The notes beneath the pieces were generated by a model. The model was not told the DNA's origin, ran no database searches, and saw nothing but the letters and a program-made list of their open reading frames with translations. This document shows positions 1 through 5,896 of a DNA stretch of 5,896 bases, one piece after another. The position numbers and the translations under genes are program-made. The stretch is from Desulfobacteraceae bacterium (GTDB lineage: Bacteria > Desulfobacterota > Desulfobacteria > Desulfobacterales > Desulfobacteraceae), in NCBI GenBank assembly GCA_003354055.1, contig PIVQ01000479.1:1-5896 (forward strand), given 5' to 3'. The first letter of the stretch is position 1; each line of letters starts with the position of its first letter.

Positions 1-401
1 TGATGGATGAGCAGGGTTTCTTTCCTGAACATGGCCTCAATCCAGTCTGTTTTGCTGAACATGGCCGTGGGCCTGTTGTGATCATCAACAACGATTCCCG
101 TGCCCACAGGATTCCTCCGGATGATCCGCATGAGTTCATCATAGGGGGTTGCATCTGTTGTGGTGACCGGGTCCTTAATGTAGAGATCCATGATCGGTGT
201 GTCAGGTGTTACGCCCCGGCTCACGGCCTCATAGAGGTTTGATTTTGTCATGAGGCCGAGCAGTTGTCCTTGTCCGTCAATTACCGGCAAGCCGTCGAAT
301 TTTGTCCGGCGAAGAAGATCGGCTGTCCTGGCAAGGGTATCTTTGGGAGAGAGGGTGGCATGATCCCGTGCGATGAGTTCCTGCAGAATGGGTTTGGTCA
401 T
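1..401 (-). CDS. CBS-domain-pair protein, N-terminal 133 residues (C-terminus cut by window edge)
   Basis: The minus-strand frame opens with ATG at 401-399 and stays open to the left edge, giving 133 residues that start MTKPILQEL. Two CBS (Bateman) repeats are visible. The first spans about residues 6-62, with the typical DGLPVID core (36-42) followed by GQLLGLMTKSNL. The second spans about 70-130, with KDPVTTTDATPYDEL, then GIVVDDHNRPTAMFSKTDWI. Such pairs usually bind adenine nucleotides (AMP, ATP, SAM) and gate a partner domain. There is no signal peptide or membrane segment in the visible part. The start codon overlaps the stop of the large regulator upstream (ATGA), and an AGGA lies 7 bases before the ATG, so it is probably the second gene of that transcript. 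CBS pairs sometimes sit at the N-terminus of sigma-54 regulators with PAS and AAA+ domains; the missing C-terminus could hold such an output domain, or the protein could be a free-standing CBS pair. The fold is clear; the function is unknown. Confidence 0.88.
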   Translation of the reverse strand, partial: MTKPILQELIARDHATLSPKDTLARTADLLRRTKFDGLPVIDGQGQLLGLMTKSNLYEAVSRGVTPDTPIMDLYIKDPVTTTDATPYDELMRIIRRNPVGTGIVVDDHNRPTAMFSKTDWIEAMFRKETLLIH

Positions 402-412
402 GGCGTTGTCCT
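398..412 (-). promoter_or_regulatory. ATGA stop/start overlap and ribosome binding site of the CBS gene
   Basis: Read on the minus strand, AGGA (412-409) is followed by seven bases and ATG (401-399). The TGA stop of the regulator occupies 400-398, so the two genes share ATGA. This arrangement normally gives translational coupling, which ties CBS protein output to that of the regulator and fixes its start codon. Confidence 0.75.
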
Positions 413-3400
413 GTAATGTCCGCTAAGATTTTTAGGATTTTGAATATCCAGTTTTTTCATTTTTGAATACAGGGTGGAGGGGTTCAGATCGAGGAGTTTT
501 GCCGCCCCGTTTTGCCCTCTTATTTTTCCTCCGGTGTAATCCAGGGTGTCCAGGATATGACGGATTTCGATCTCCCGCAAGCTCTTTCCGATCCGGGTCG
601 GGCCGGTTGCGTCATTGGAGATCGGGGGGGTGATAACAGGTACTTTGAAAAGCTGGCCCATACTTAAAAGTGCCCCTCTTTCAATGATATGTTCCAACTC
701 CCGGATGTTCCCCGGCCAGTTGTACTGCAAAAGTTTTTTCATTTCAGTTTGGGGAAAGCTTTTGAACTGCCGTCCGGTTTTCAGGGTGTGAGTCTTTAAA
801 AAATGACGGGCCAGAAGGGGAATATCCTCTTTTCGTTCCCGTAGAGGCGGCACATGGATGGGGAAGGTGTTGAGCCGGTAGAAGAGGTCCGATCTGAACT
901 GACCTTTGCTGATTTCTTTTTCCAGGCTGCGGTTGGTGGCCACGATGAGTCTGAAGTCTGACCGGATGGTCTTATGCCCGCCGATGCGTTCAAACTCCCG
1001 GGTCTGGAGTACCCTGAGCAGACGGATCTGGGTGTCTACCGACATCTCACCGACCTCATCGATAAAAAGGGTGCCGTTATGGGCCTGTTCAAACCTGCCG
1101 ATGCGGCGGTGAATGGCATTGGTAAACGCCCCTTTTTCATGGCCGAAGAGTTCGCTGCCGATGAGTTCATCGGGCAGGGCATTGCAGTTCACCGCAATAA
1201 AAGGTCCCTTCTGCCTCGGGCTTGTCAGGTGGATGGCCTTTGCCACCAGTTCCTTTCCCACTCCGGTCTCACCATGGATCAACACTGCCACATCCGCAGG
1301 TGCTGCCCGGTCAATATAGGAAAAGATATGGTTTACCGCCTTGCTCTGGCCGATAATACCGAATCTGGGTCCCGGGTCGGCATCCTGTGTCCGATCGTCA
1401 ATCCTGCCTTCGGCAATAGAGTCAAGTTCCTTTGCCATGGTCAGGTTGGACAGGGCCAGGCCCATGACCGACGCGTAAAGCGTTAAGAATTCCATGTCCT
1501 CTGAATCAAACAGATCCGGAAGCAATCGGTTGTCGTGATACAGGGCGCCCACGATCTTTGTATTATACCGGATGGGGATGCAGATCAGTGAATGAACCGG
1601 CTCGGCATGGTTTTTTTCAACGGCGCAAGTCCGGCTTCGTACAACGCCTTTGTTCTCCGCCATGGTCTTTTGAATGATCTCCATTGACGGTGCAAACGTA
1701 GGCGTAAGGCTGATCTCCCGGGTAAGGTTTCTTGCGGCAACAAGCCGGGGCAGGGTGCTGCCATCAGTTTGACTTTTTAAGAAAACCGCCCCCCGCTCGG
1801 CCCCCAGCCACTGGCCGGATGATGACACCAGGCGATACAGCAGTTCCCCGATATCAGGTGATAGATCTGTTATCTTTTGGAGATCCTTTAGAACGGCATC
1901 CGGTTTCCGGTCGTCCAGACGGTTTTGGTGGACCGGTTTTAAATCATCCGGCAAAAAGGCAAGGTTGATGGAGGACAACTCCGTGGAAACCAGGTCAATG
2001 AGCGCCTCTCCCCGATCGCTCAGGTTTTCGGCAAACAGGATGTTGGCCAGAAAAAGCCGGGTTCTTGCAAGCTCGATGATATGGCCTGATTTTTTTATGG
2101 AGGTTTCGGATTGTTCCAGGGCCTGGATGATATCGGCGGCAGGGGCATTGTTCTTCTGGAGGGTAAAGGCCTGGTACCGAAGGGCAATGCCGCTTAAAAA
2201 TACATTACCCGATTCAAAGGCCCGGCTGATTTCACTGTCAATGGAAAGACCGGTTATCCCGGGTATTTCCCCTGTTTCCACGGCCCAGCCCAGTTCCAGA
2301 ACATAAGGGTAGGGCCACATGGATGCGTCAAGCCGTTCCCGGTGGGTGATGAACTTCTTTGCAAATCCGGCCGCCTTTTTCATGTTCTTTTTTCTGTAGT
2401 GGGCATAGGCCAGCAGCAGGGTGGAGAAGAGAAAGAGCGGGCTGTCCGGCCATCTTGCGGCATTCCTATGACAGGACTGAATCAGGATAAGGGCCTGGTC
2501 CTCCCGCTGCATGGTCAGAAGGCTGATGGCCAGGACAATATCGGCAAAGGCCTGCAGGAAGGGTTTATCCTGTTCCGCGCAAATGGTCCGGACTGTATCG
2601 ATCATCCCAAGGCCCTGGGCGGTCTGCCCGGTGAGTATATAGCAATATCCCACGGTGGATGCGGCCATGAGAGGAAAGTTCTCTTTGGGAAATCCTGCAT
2701 CACCTGAAACGGCCTTTTCATATAGGGTGACAGCATCGGTGAACAACCCCTGCCAATAGTGGAAAAAGGTGCTGTAGGTCACCTGGGCCTTGTCCTGGTC
2801 AGCAATGCCTTCGGAGATCTGCCAGCCGGTTTTAAACCACTTTGTCGCCTCGGAAAAATTGGATCGGTACCACTCATTCCTGGCCATGTTCATGTAGATC
2901 AAGGCACGGGCTTTTTCATCGCAGGCATTCTCCGCCCGTTCCAGGGCTGCTGCAAGGATGCGGGGCATCTTTCTTATGTCAAATTTGATTTCAGCCATGC
3001 CTGAATATTTTAAGGCCGTGGCAATAAACAGGGCATCGGCAACTTCACCTTCAATACGGCCAAGTCCCCGCAGCAGCCGGGTATAGCACCTGGCCGCCTC
3101 ATCCACCTCAAGGGATTTCAGGTATAGATCCCCTGCCTTGGAAAGCCACTGGCAGCGTTCCAGATCATCTTCCAGATCGTCTTCCAGGACGTTTAAATGG
3201 CTGAAAATCCGGCTGGCTTTTTCCGCATTATCCGGCAGTTCCCGGAGTAACAACCGTCCGATTTCACGGTGGAGCAGGGTTTGTTGCCCTGGCGGCACCT
3301 GTTTCTGCCAGGAAAGTTGGATTTCAGGGCTTGAAAATGAAAACCAGCCCACCTCTTTTTTCGTCAGTATCTCTTGCGCTGCTGCAGTCTCAAGAATCTC

Positions 3401-3541
3401 CAGGAGAACAACTGCCCGTTTGTCCGTCAGCCGGATGAGCCAGTCTATGGAAAAATCCCGGTCAAAGTAAGATGCGGTCTGCAGGACCCGGGAAAATTCA
3501 TCAGAAGGGGTTGCTGTTTTCGGAATCAGGTCGTGGGTCAT
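398..3541 (-). CDS. Sigma-54-dependent enhancer-binding regulator with winged-helix/TPR, GAF, AAA+ and Fis HTH domains
   Basis: This is a 1047-residue cytoplasmic transcription activator with no membrane segment. Residues about 14-105 look like the winged helix that follows the NTPase in STAND proteins (LQTASYFDRDFSIDWLIRL, then PGQQTLLHREIGRLLL). Residues about 125-540 are TPR-like helical pairs, and about 560-705 form a GAF domain. A short linker leads to the AAA+ domain at about 725-965: Walker A GETGVGKE (757-764), L1 loop GAFTNA (804-809), Walker B TLFIDE (824-829), sensor I ATNR (868-871), arginine-finger segment RSDLFYRL (883-890) and sensor II WPGNIREL (942-949). A Fis-type helix-turn-helix ends the protein (about 988-1031). 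I chose ATG 3541 because TAAGGAGG lies six bases upstream and a sigma-70-like promoter lies just beyond. An in-frame ATG at 3631 exists but falls upstream of that promoter. Oddities are the missing P-loop NTPase of the STAND half and Asn808 in place of the second Gly of GAFTGA. Divergent placement next to a sigma-54 promoter and GRE gene suggests that gene is its target (inference). The ligand is unknown. Confidence 0.95.
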   Translation of the reverse strand: MTHDLIPKTATPSDEFSRVLQTASYFDRDFSIDWLIRLTDKRAVVLLEILETAAAQEILTKKEVGWFSFSSPEIQLSWQKQVPPGQQTLLHREIGRLLLRELPDNAEKASRIFSHLNVLEDDLEDDLERCQWLSKAGDLYLKSLEVDEAARCYTRLLRGLGRIEGEVADALFIATALKYSGMAEIKFDIRKMPRILAAALERAENACDEKARALIYMNMARNEWYRSNFSEATKWFKTGWQISEGIADQDKAQVTYSTFFHYWQGLFTDAVTLYEKAVSGDAGFPKENFPLMAASTVGYCYILTGQTAQGLGMIDTVRTICAEQDKPFLQAFADIVLAISLLTMQREDQALILIQSCHRNAARWPDSPLFLFSTLLLAYAHYRKKNMKKAAGFAKKFITHRERLDASMWPYPYVLELGWAVETGEIPGITGLSIDSEISRAFESGNVFLSGIALRYQAFTLQKNNAPAADIIQALEQSETSIKKSGHIIELARTRLFLANILFAENLSDRGEALIDLVSTELSSINLAFLPDDLKPVHQNRLDDRKPDAVLKDLQKITDLSPDIGELLYRLVSSSGQWLGAERGAVFLKSQTDGSTLPRLVAARNLTREISLTPTFAPSMEIIQKTMAENKGVVRSRTCAVEKNHAEPVHSLICIPIRYNTKIVGALYHDNRLLPDLFDSEDMEFLTLYASVMGLALSNLTMAKELDSIAEGRIDDRTQDADPGPRFGIIGQSKAVNHIFSYIDRAAPADVAVLIHGETGVGKELVAKAIHLTSPRQKGPFIAVNCNALPDELIGSELFGHEKGAFTNAIHRRIGRFEQAHNGTLFIDEVGEMSVDTQIRLLRVLQTREFERIGGHKTIRSDFRLIVATNRSLEKEISKGQFRSDLFYRLNTFPIHVPPLRERKEDIPLLARHFLKTHTLKTGRQFKSFPQTEMKKLLQYNWPGNIRELEHIIERGALLSMGQLFKVPVITPPISNDATGPTRIGKSLREIEIRHILDTLDYTGGKIRGQNGAAKLLDLNPSTLYSKMKKLDIQNPKNLSGHYRTTP
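3160..3187 (-). repeat. 12-base tandem duplication inside the regulator gene
   Basis: CCAGATCATCTT (3160-3171) is followed directly by CCAGATCGTCTT (3172-3183) and a partial third copy, CCAG. The units differ at one base. In the protein this gives the acidic run LEDDLEDDLE (residues 119-128), located between the winged helix and the first TPR-like pair. It looks like a slippage duplication that keeps frame and lengthens an acidic linker or helix. Confidence 0.6.
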
Positions 3542-3547
3542 GGAAAA

Positions 3548-3555
3548 CCTCCTTA
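3548..3555 (-). promoter_or_regulatory. Ribosome binding site of the regulator
   Basis: On the minus strand TAAGGAGG is followed by six bases (TTTTCC) and the ATG at 3541-3539. This near-perfect Shine-Dalgarno decides the start codon against the upstream in-frame ATG at 3631, which has no comparable site. Confidence 0.85.
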
Positions 3556-3574
3556 GTTTCACCCTTGTCAGGCA

Positions 3575-3603
3575 ACCATAGTCAAACTTTATTTCTATGT
3601 CAA
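3575..3603 (-). promoter_or_regulatory. Sigma-70-like promoter of the regulator
   Basis: Read on the minus strand, a perfect -35 hexamer TTGACA (3603-3598) is followed by a 17-base spacer and TATGGT (3580-3575), which matches four of six -10 bases. Transcription would start near 3568, leaving a leader of roughly 27 bases with the Shine-Dalgarno inside. This fits housekeeping-level expression of the activator. The weak -10 makes the level uncertain. Confidence 0.6.
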
Positions 3604-3644
3604 GGATGCATCCGAATAAAAACGTATGCATCTTTATTTCGATG
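3587..3644. repeat. Cluster of repeated elements, candidate upstream activator sites
   Basis: Two direct copies of a 13-base element, CTTTATTTCTATG (3587-3599) and CTTTATTTCGATG (3632-3644), differ at one base and lie 45 bases apart. Between them is an inverted, less exact copy (CATCCGAATAAA, 3609-3620, 10 of 12 against the second). The palindrome GGATGCATCC lies at 3604-3613, and ATGCATC recurs at 3606 and 3626, 20 bases apart, about two helical turns. Measured from the predicted sigma-54 start near 3734, the cluster spans about -147 to -90, the usual distance for enhancer-binding protein sites. It also covers the spacer and -35 of the regulator's own promoter. The repeats are seen directly; their role as binding sites is inferred. 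Confidence 0.55.
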
Positions 3645-3676
3645 GTTTGGGGTGAGGTGATTTAAGTCTTTTCTTT

Positions 3677-3689
3677 TAATGCTTTGAAA
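3677..3689 (-). promoter_or_regulatory. Possible IHF site
   Basis: On the minus strand TTTCAAAGCATTA matches the IHF consensus WATCAANNNNTTR at all but one specified position. It lies in an AT-rich stretch between the repeat cluster and the -24/-12 promoter, where IHF commonly bends DNA at sigma-54 promoters. The consensus is loose and the region is AT-rich, so a chance match is quite possible. Confidence 0.35.
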
Positions 3690-3707
3690 TTAAAGGTTTT
3701 TCATCTC

Positions 3708-3722
3708 TGGCACAAGAGTTGC
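3708..3722 (+). promoter_or_regulatory. Sigma-54 (-24/-12) promoter of the glycyl radical enzyme gene
   Basis: TGGCAC-N5-TTGC is present as TGGCACAAGAGTTGC, with the invariant GG (3709-3710) and GC (3721-3722) separated by exactly ten bases and a preceding C. This is a near-consensus RpoN promoter. The start site would be near 3734, giving a leader of about 40 bases to the ATG at 3774. Such promoters need an AAA+ activator, and one is encoded divergently next door. Confidence 0.9.
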
Positions 3723-3761
3723 CATTATATCTGTCAGAATCAAAATTATTTTCAACCAAAG

Positions 3762-3767
3762 AGGAGG
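3762..3767 (+). promoter_or_regulatory. Ribosome binding site of the glycyl radical enzyme gene
   Basis: AGGAGG is followed by six bases (AAGGCA) and ATG at 3774. It is strong and well spaced, which fixes the start and suggests high expression once transcription is activated. Confidence 0.85.
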
Positions 3768-3773
3768 AAGGCA

Positions 3774-5896
3774 ATGGCCATACATGCTGACACAAATAGT
3801 ATACGGGACCGGCTGGTACTTAAAACCGTTCACAATATCCGGAATTTCAGGGAAAAGGAAAACACCTCCAAGACCATGTACCGTGAGGGCATCAAGCTGG
3901 ATCTCCAGCGTTCCAGGCTTCTGACGGAATCCTATAAAGAGACCGAGGGCATGCCCATGGTGACCCGAAGGGCATTGGGGATGGAGAAAATCCTAACGGG
4001 CATGGGGCTGTATATCCAGGACTGGGAGTACATCGTGGGTAACAATGTCCCCACCCCCCAGGGGCTGTACTTCGGTATTGATATGAACTGGCGGTCGGTA
4101 AAGCGGGTGGTTCACAGCAAAGAGGGAAGTTCCCTTTTATCCGACGAAGAACGGGAAGAGTTGGAAGAGCTTGTGACCTATTGGGACGGCAAATCCATGA
4201 GTGACATCCAGCAGCGGACATTCAGCGGAGATGTCCTCAAGTTCTGGGATTTGAAACAGGGATCTCCCGGGATCTGGTCCCATTGGTCGGAGCTTGGGAT
4301 TCCCAATTACGAGAAAATCTTCAAGGTGGGGTTCAAAGGACTCATCGACCAGGCGGAGTTCAGGCTTGCTGAAATCGATATAGAGGTGCCGAACGATTAT
4401 ATCGAGCAAAAGGAGTTTCTCCAGGGAGTTATCATCTCTTTGAAAGCCGTCATTACCCTGGCCCATCGGTATGCAAAAATGGCCCGGCAAAAGGCGGATG
4501 CTACGGATGATCCCATTGCCCGGGACCGACTTTTAACTATTGCCGCAACCTGCGACCGGGTGCCCGAACATCCGCCGGAAACTCTGCTGGAGGCGTTGCA
4601 GTCCTTTTTCTTTATCCATGTGGTCCGGTATATTGAATACTCCACCCTGGGTATCGGTGTCCGGTTTGATAAACTCTTCGGTCCCTACTATGAGGCGGAT
4701 CTTGAGGCGGGGAGAATCACGGAAGAGGAGGCATCCAGTCTGCTTCAGTTGCTCTGGGTCAAGTTCCACGAACTGGGTTTGATCTATTCTCCCACCCTGT
4801 CGGCGGCTTACGGCGGCGTGGCATCTCTCCAGGCCATTACCCTTGGCGGTGTGGATGAGTTCGGCCGTGATATCACCAACAAGATGACCTATCTGGTTCT
4901 GGAAACCGCCAAAATAATGCGCACCCCTGAACCCACCATTGTCATGCGCTACCATGACAAAACTCCGGATGAATTGCTGTCAAAAACCGTTGACTGCATC
5001 AGTACCGGCATCGGCTACCCGTCGTTTTTTAACGACAAGGCCATGGTCCCCATGCTCAGGGGATGGGATGTCCCCCTGGAGGAGGCCCGCGACTATGCCG
5101 TCACCGGTTGCGTCTATCTTGAGATCCCCGGGAAAAATATGGCCAGAAGAGCCTATGGGGCCTTTGTTCTTCCCCTGGCCCTCTGGTATGCCCTGAACCG
5201 GGGCCGTCATCCGATCTCAGGCGACCTCACAGGAGTGGCCACACCTGATCCTCTGACATTTACCTGCGCAGAGGATATCATGGAGGCCTATCTTGAACAG
5301 GTGGACTTTTTCTTTAAAAACCATTGTAAGATCGAAGCCACCTGCCAGTCCCTTTACGAACGCTATCTGCCCAGACCCTTTTACTCCGCCATGCTGGATG
5401 GCTGTATCGAACAGGGGAAAGACTGTCGCAAATGGATCTATCCCTCACAGGCAACCGACTTCTGCGTCATCCTTGGGCCCTCCAATGTGGCCGATGCCAT
5501 CACCGCCATTAAAAGAACAGTTTTTGACGATAAATCCGTGAAAATGGAATCTCTTCTGGCGGCCATGAAAAAGAACTGGAAGGGGTTTGAAAAAATCCAC
5601 AAACTCATCCTTGATGCGCCGAAGTACGGGAATGACGACGACTATGCAGATGAGATCGCAGCCCAGGTCCATCACAGGACATCCGAGGTCCTGGCCAGAT
5701 CCAAAAATAGGTTCGGCTATCCCCTGCGCGGTGACGGCAGCGGTATCTCCGTAACCTACGGTGCCGGCGCCATGGTGCCTGCAACCCCGGACGGACGTGT
5801 GGCCGGAGAGGCTTTGTCCGATGCCACCCTGTCCCCATTGTTCGGTATGGACAAAAACGGACCCACAGCCATGTTGAACTCCGCCGCCAAAATCAG
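3774..5896 (+). CDS. Glycyl radical enzyme, PFL-like family, substrate class unassigned (3' end beyond window)
   Basis: An uninterrupted frame of 707 codons runs off the right edge, starting MAIHADTNS. It follows the PFL/GRE fold: the N-terminal PFL domain has SRLLTESYKETEGMP (47-61) and YIVGN (86-90), and the thiyl-radical cysteine is in TGCVYLEIPGK (444-454), so Cys446. The segment TPDGRVAGEALSDATLSPLFG (671-691), followed by NGPTAMLNSAAK, is the usual approach to the glycyl-radical domain, whose RVxGY-type loop is not in view. About 100 residues are probably missing from a total near 800. Members are anaerobic cytoplasmic enzymes that need an AdoMet radical activase, which is not in this window. 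Compared with GCVEP..PGK in choline, glycerol and hydroxyproline GREs, Cys+2 is Tyr448 instead of the catalytic Glu, and a Glu appears at +4. The GG-x-x-YN landmark after GKD (548-550) is replaced by a stretch with WIYPSQATDF. It is therefore probably not an eliminase; a decarboxylase, a fumarate-adding enzyme or a new reaction remain possible. Family membership is sure, the substrate is not. Confidence 0.93.
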   Translation, partial: MAIHADTNSIRDRLVLKTVHNIRNFREKENTSKTMYREGIKLDLQRSRLLTESYKETEGMPMVTRRALGMEKILTGMGLYIQDWEYIVGNNVPTPQGLYFGIDMNWRSVKRVVHSKEGSSLLSDEEREELEELVTYWDGKSMSDIQQRTFSGDVLKFWDLKQGSPGIWSHWSELGIPNYEKIFKVGFKGLIDQAEFRLAEIDIEVPNDYIEQKEFLQGVIISLKAVITLAHRYAKMARQKADATDDPIARDRLLTIAATCDRVPEHPPETLLEALQSFFFIHVVRYIEYSTLGIGVRFDKLFGPYYEADLEAGRITEEEASSLLQLLWVKFHELGLIYSPTLSAAYGGVASLQAITLGGVDEFGRDITNKMTYLVLETAKIMRTPEPTIVMRYHDKTPDELLSKTVDCISTGIGYPSFFNDKAMVPMLRGWDVPLEEARDYAVTGCVYLEIPGKNMARRAYGAFVLPLALWYALNRGRHPISGDLTGVATPDPLTFTCAEDIMEAYLEQVDFFFKNHCKIEATCQSLYERYLPRPFYSAMLDGCIEQGKDCRKWIYPSQATDFCVILGPSNVADAITAIKRTVFDDKSVKMESLLAAMKKNWKGFEKIHKLILDAPKYGNDDDYADEIAAQVHHRTSEVLARSKNRFGYPLRGDGSGISVTYGAGAMVPATPDGRVAGEALSDATLSPLFGMDKNGPTAMLNSAAKI

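Noticed and set aside
3..242. A 79-codon plus-strand open frame at the left edge
   Set aside because: It is antisense to the CBS-domain gene, whose two repeats are plainly recognisable on the minus strand.
974..1486. A 170-codon plus-strand open frame antisense to the AAA+ region of the regulator
   Set aside because: It lies wholly opposite a gene with clear motifs on every side, has no Shine-Dalgarno or recognisable domain, and its composition is that of a mirrored coding frame.
3542..3631. In-frame ATG at 3631 that would add 30 residues to the regulator
   Set aside because: It lies upstream of the predicted promoter and start site near 3568, lacks a good ribosome binding site, and the added residues look like translated intergenic DNA.
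3708..3724. Possible second sigma-54 promoter on the minus strand at the same place (TGGCAA...GTGCC, also GG-N10-GC)
   Set aside because: The spacing is met only because the plus-strand promoter is nearly palindromic (TGGCA/TGCCA); the minus-strand -12 element lacks TTGC, and a better sigma-70 promoter serves the regulator.
4137..4955. Overlapping minus-strand open frames of 82-140 codons opposite the GRE gene
   Set aside because: They are shadows of the uninterrupted GRE frame, with no ribosome binding sites or domains of their own.

Overview
This window appears to come from an anaerobic bacterium, most likely a sulfate reducer or relative within the Desulfobacterota. The reasons are the mid-50s to low-50s GC content by eye, the glycyl radical enzyme (GRE), and the very large sigma-54-type regulator. 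The taxonomic assignment is inference; no marker gene is present.

Layout. (1) Positions 1-401, minus strand: the N-terminal part of a protein with a pair of CBS domains, cut by the left edge. (2) Positions 398-3541, minus strand: a 1047-residue bacterial enhancer-binding protein. It has a winged-helix/TPR sensor region resembling the back half of a STAND protein, then a GAF domain, a sigma-54-contacting AAA+ domain and a Fis-type helix-turn-helix. Its stop codon overlaps the start codon of the CBS gene (ATGA), so the two are co-translated. (3) Positions 3542-3773: a 232-base divergent control region. It holds a sigma-70-like promoter for the regulator, a cluster of repeated elements suited to activator binding, a possible IHF site, and a canonical -24/-12 sigma-54 promoter facing right. 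(4) Positions 3774-5896, plus strand: the first 707 residues of a PFL-like glycyl radical enzyme, open at the right edge before the glycyl-radical loop.

How the parts fit. The regulator is probably made from a weakly to moderately active sigma-70 promoter, binds the repeats about 90-150 bases upstream of the sigma-54 start site, and switches on the GRE operon when its TPR/GAF sensor region detects a signal. The repeats overlap the regulator's own promoter, so autorepression is likely. The CBS protein may add an adenylate-energy input.

The main point of interest is the GRE. The thiyl-radical cysteine (Cys446) is present and the local sequence aligns without gaps to the familiar eliminase/lyase pattern GCVEP..PGK. 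However, the catalytic Glu two residues after Cys is Tyr, and the later GG-x-x-YN landmark is absent. The sequence therefore does not fit choline, glycerol, propanediol, hydroxyproline or isethionate GREs, and its substrate cannot be named from this window. The activating enzyme and any downstream pathway genes lie outside the window.
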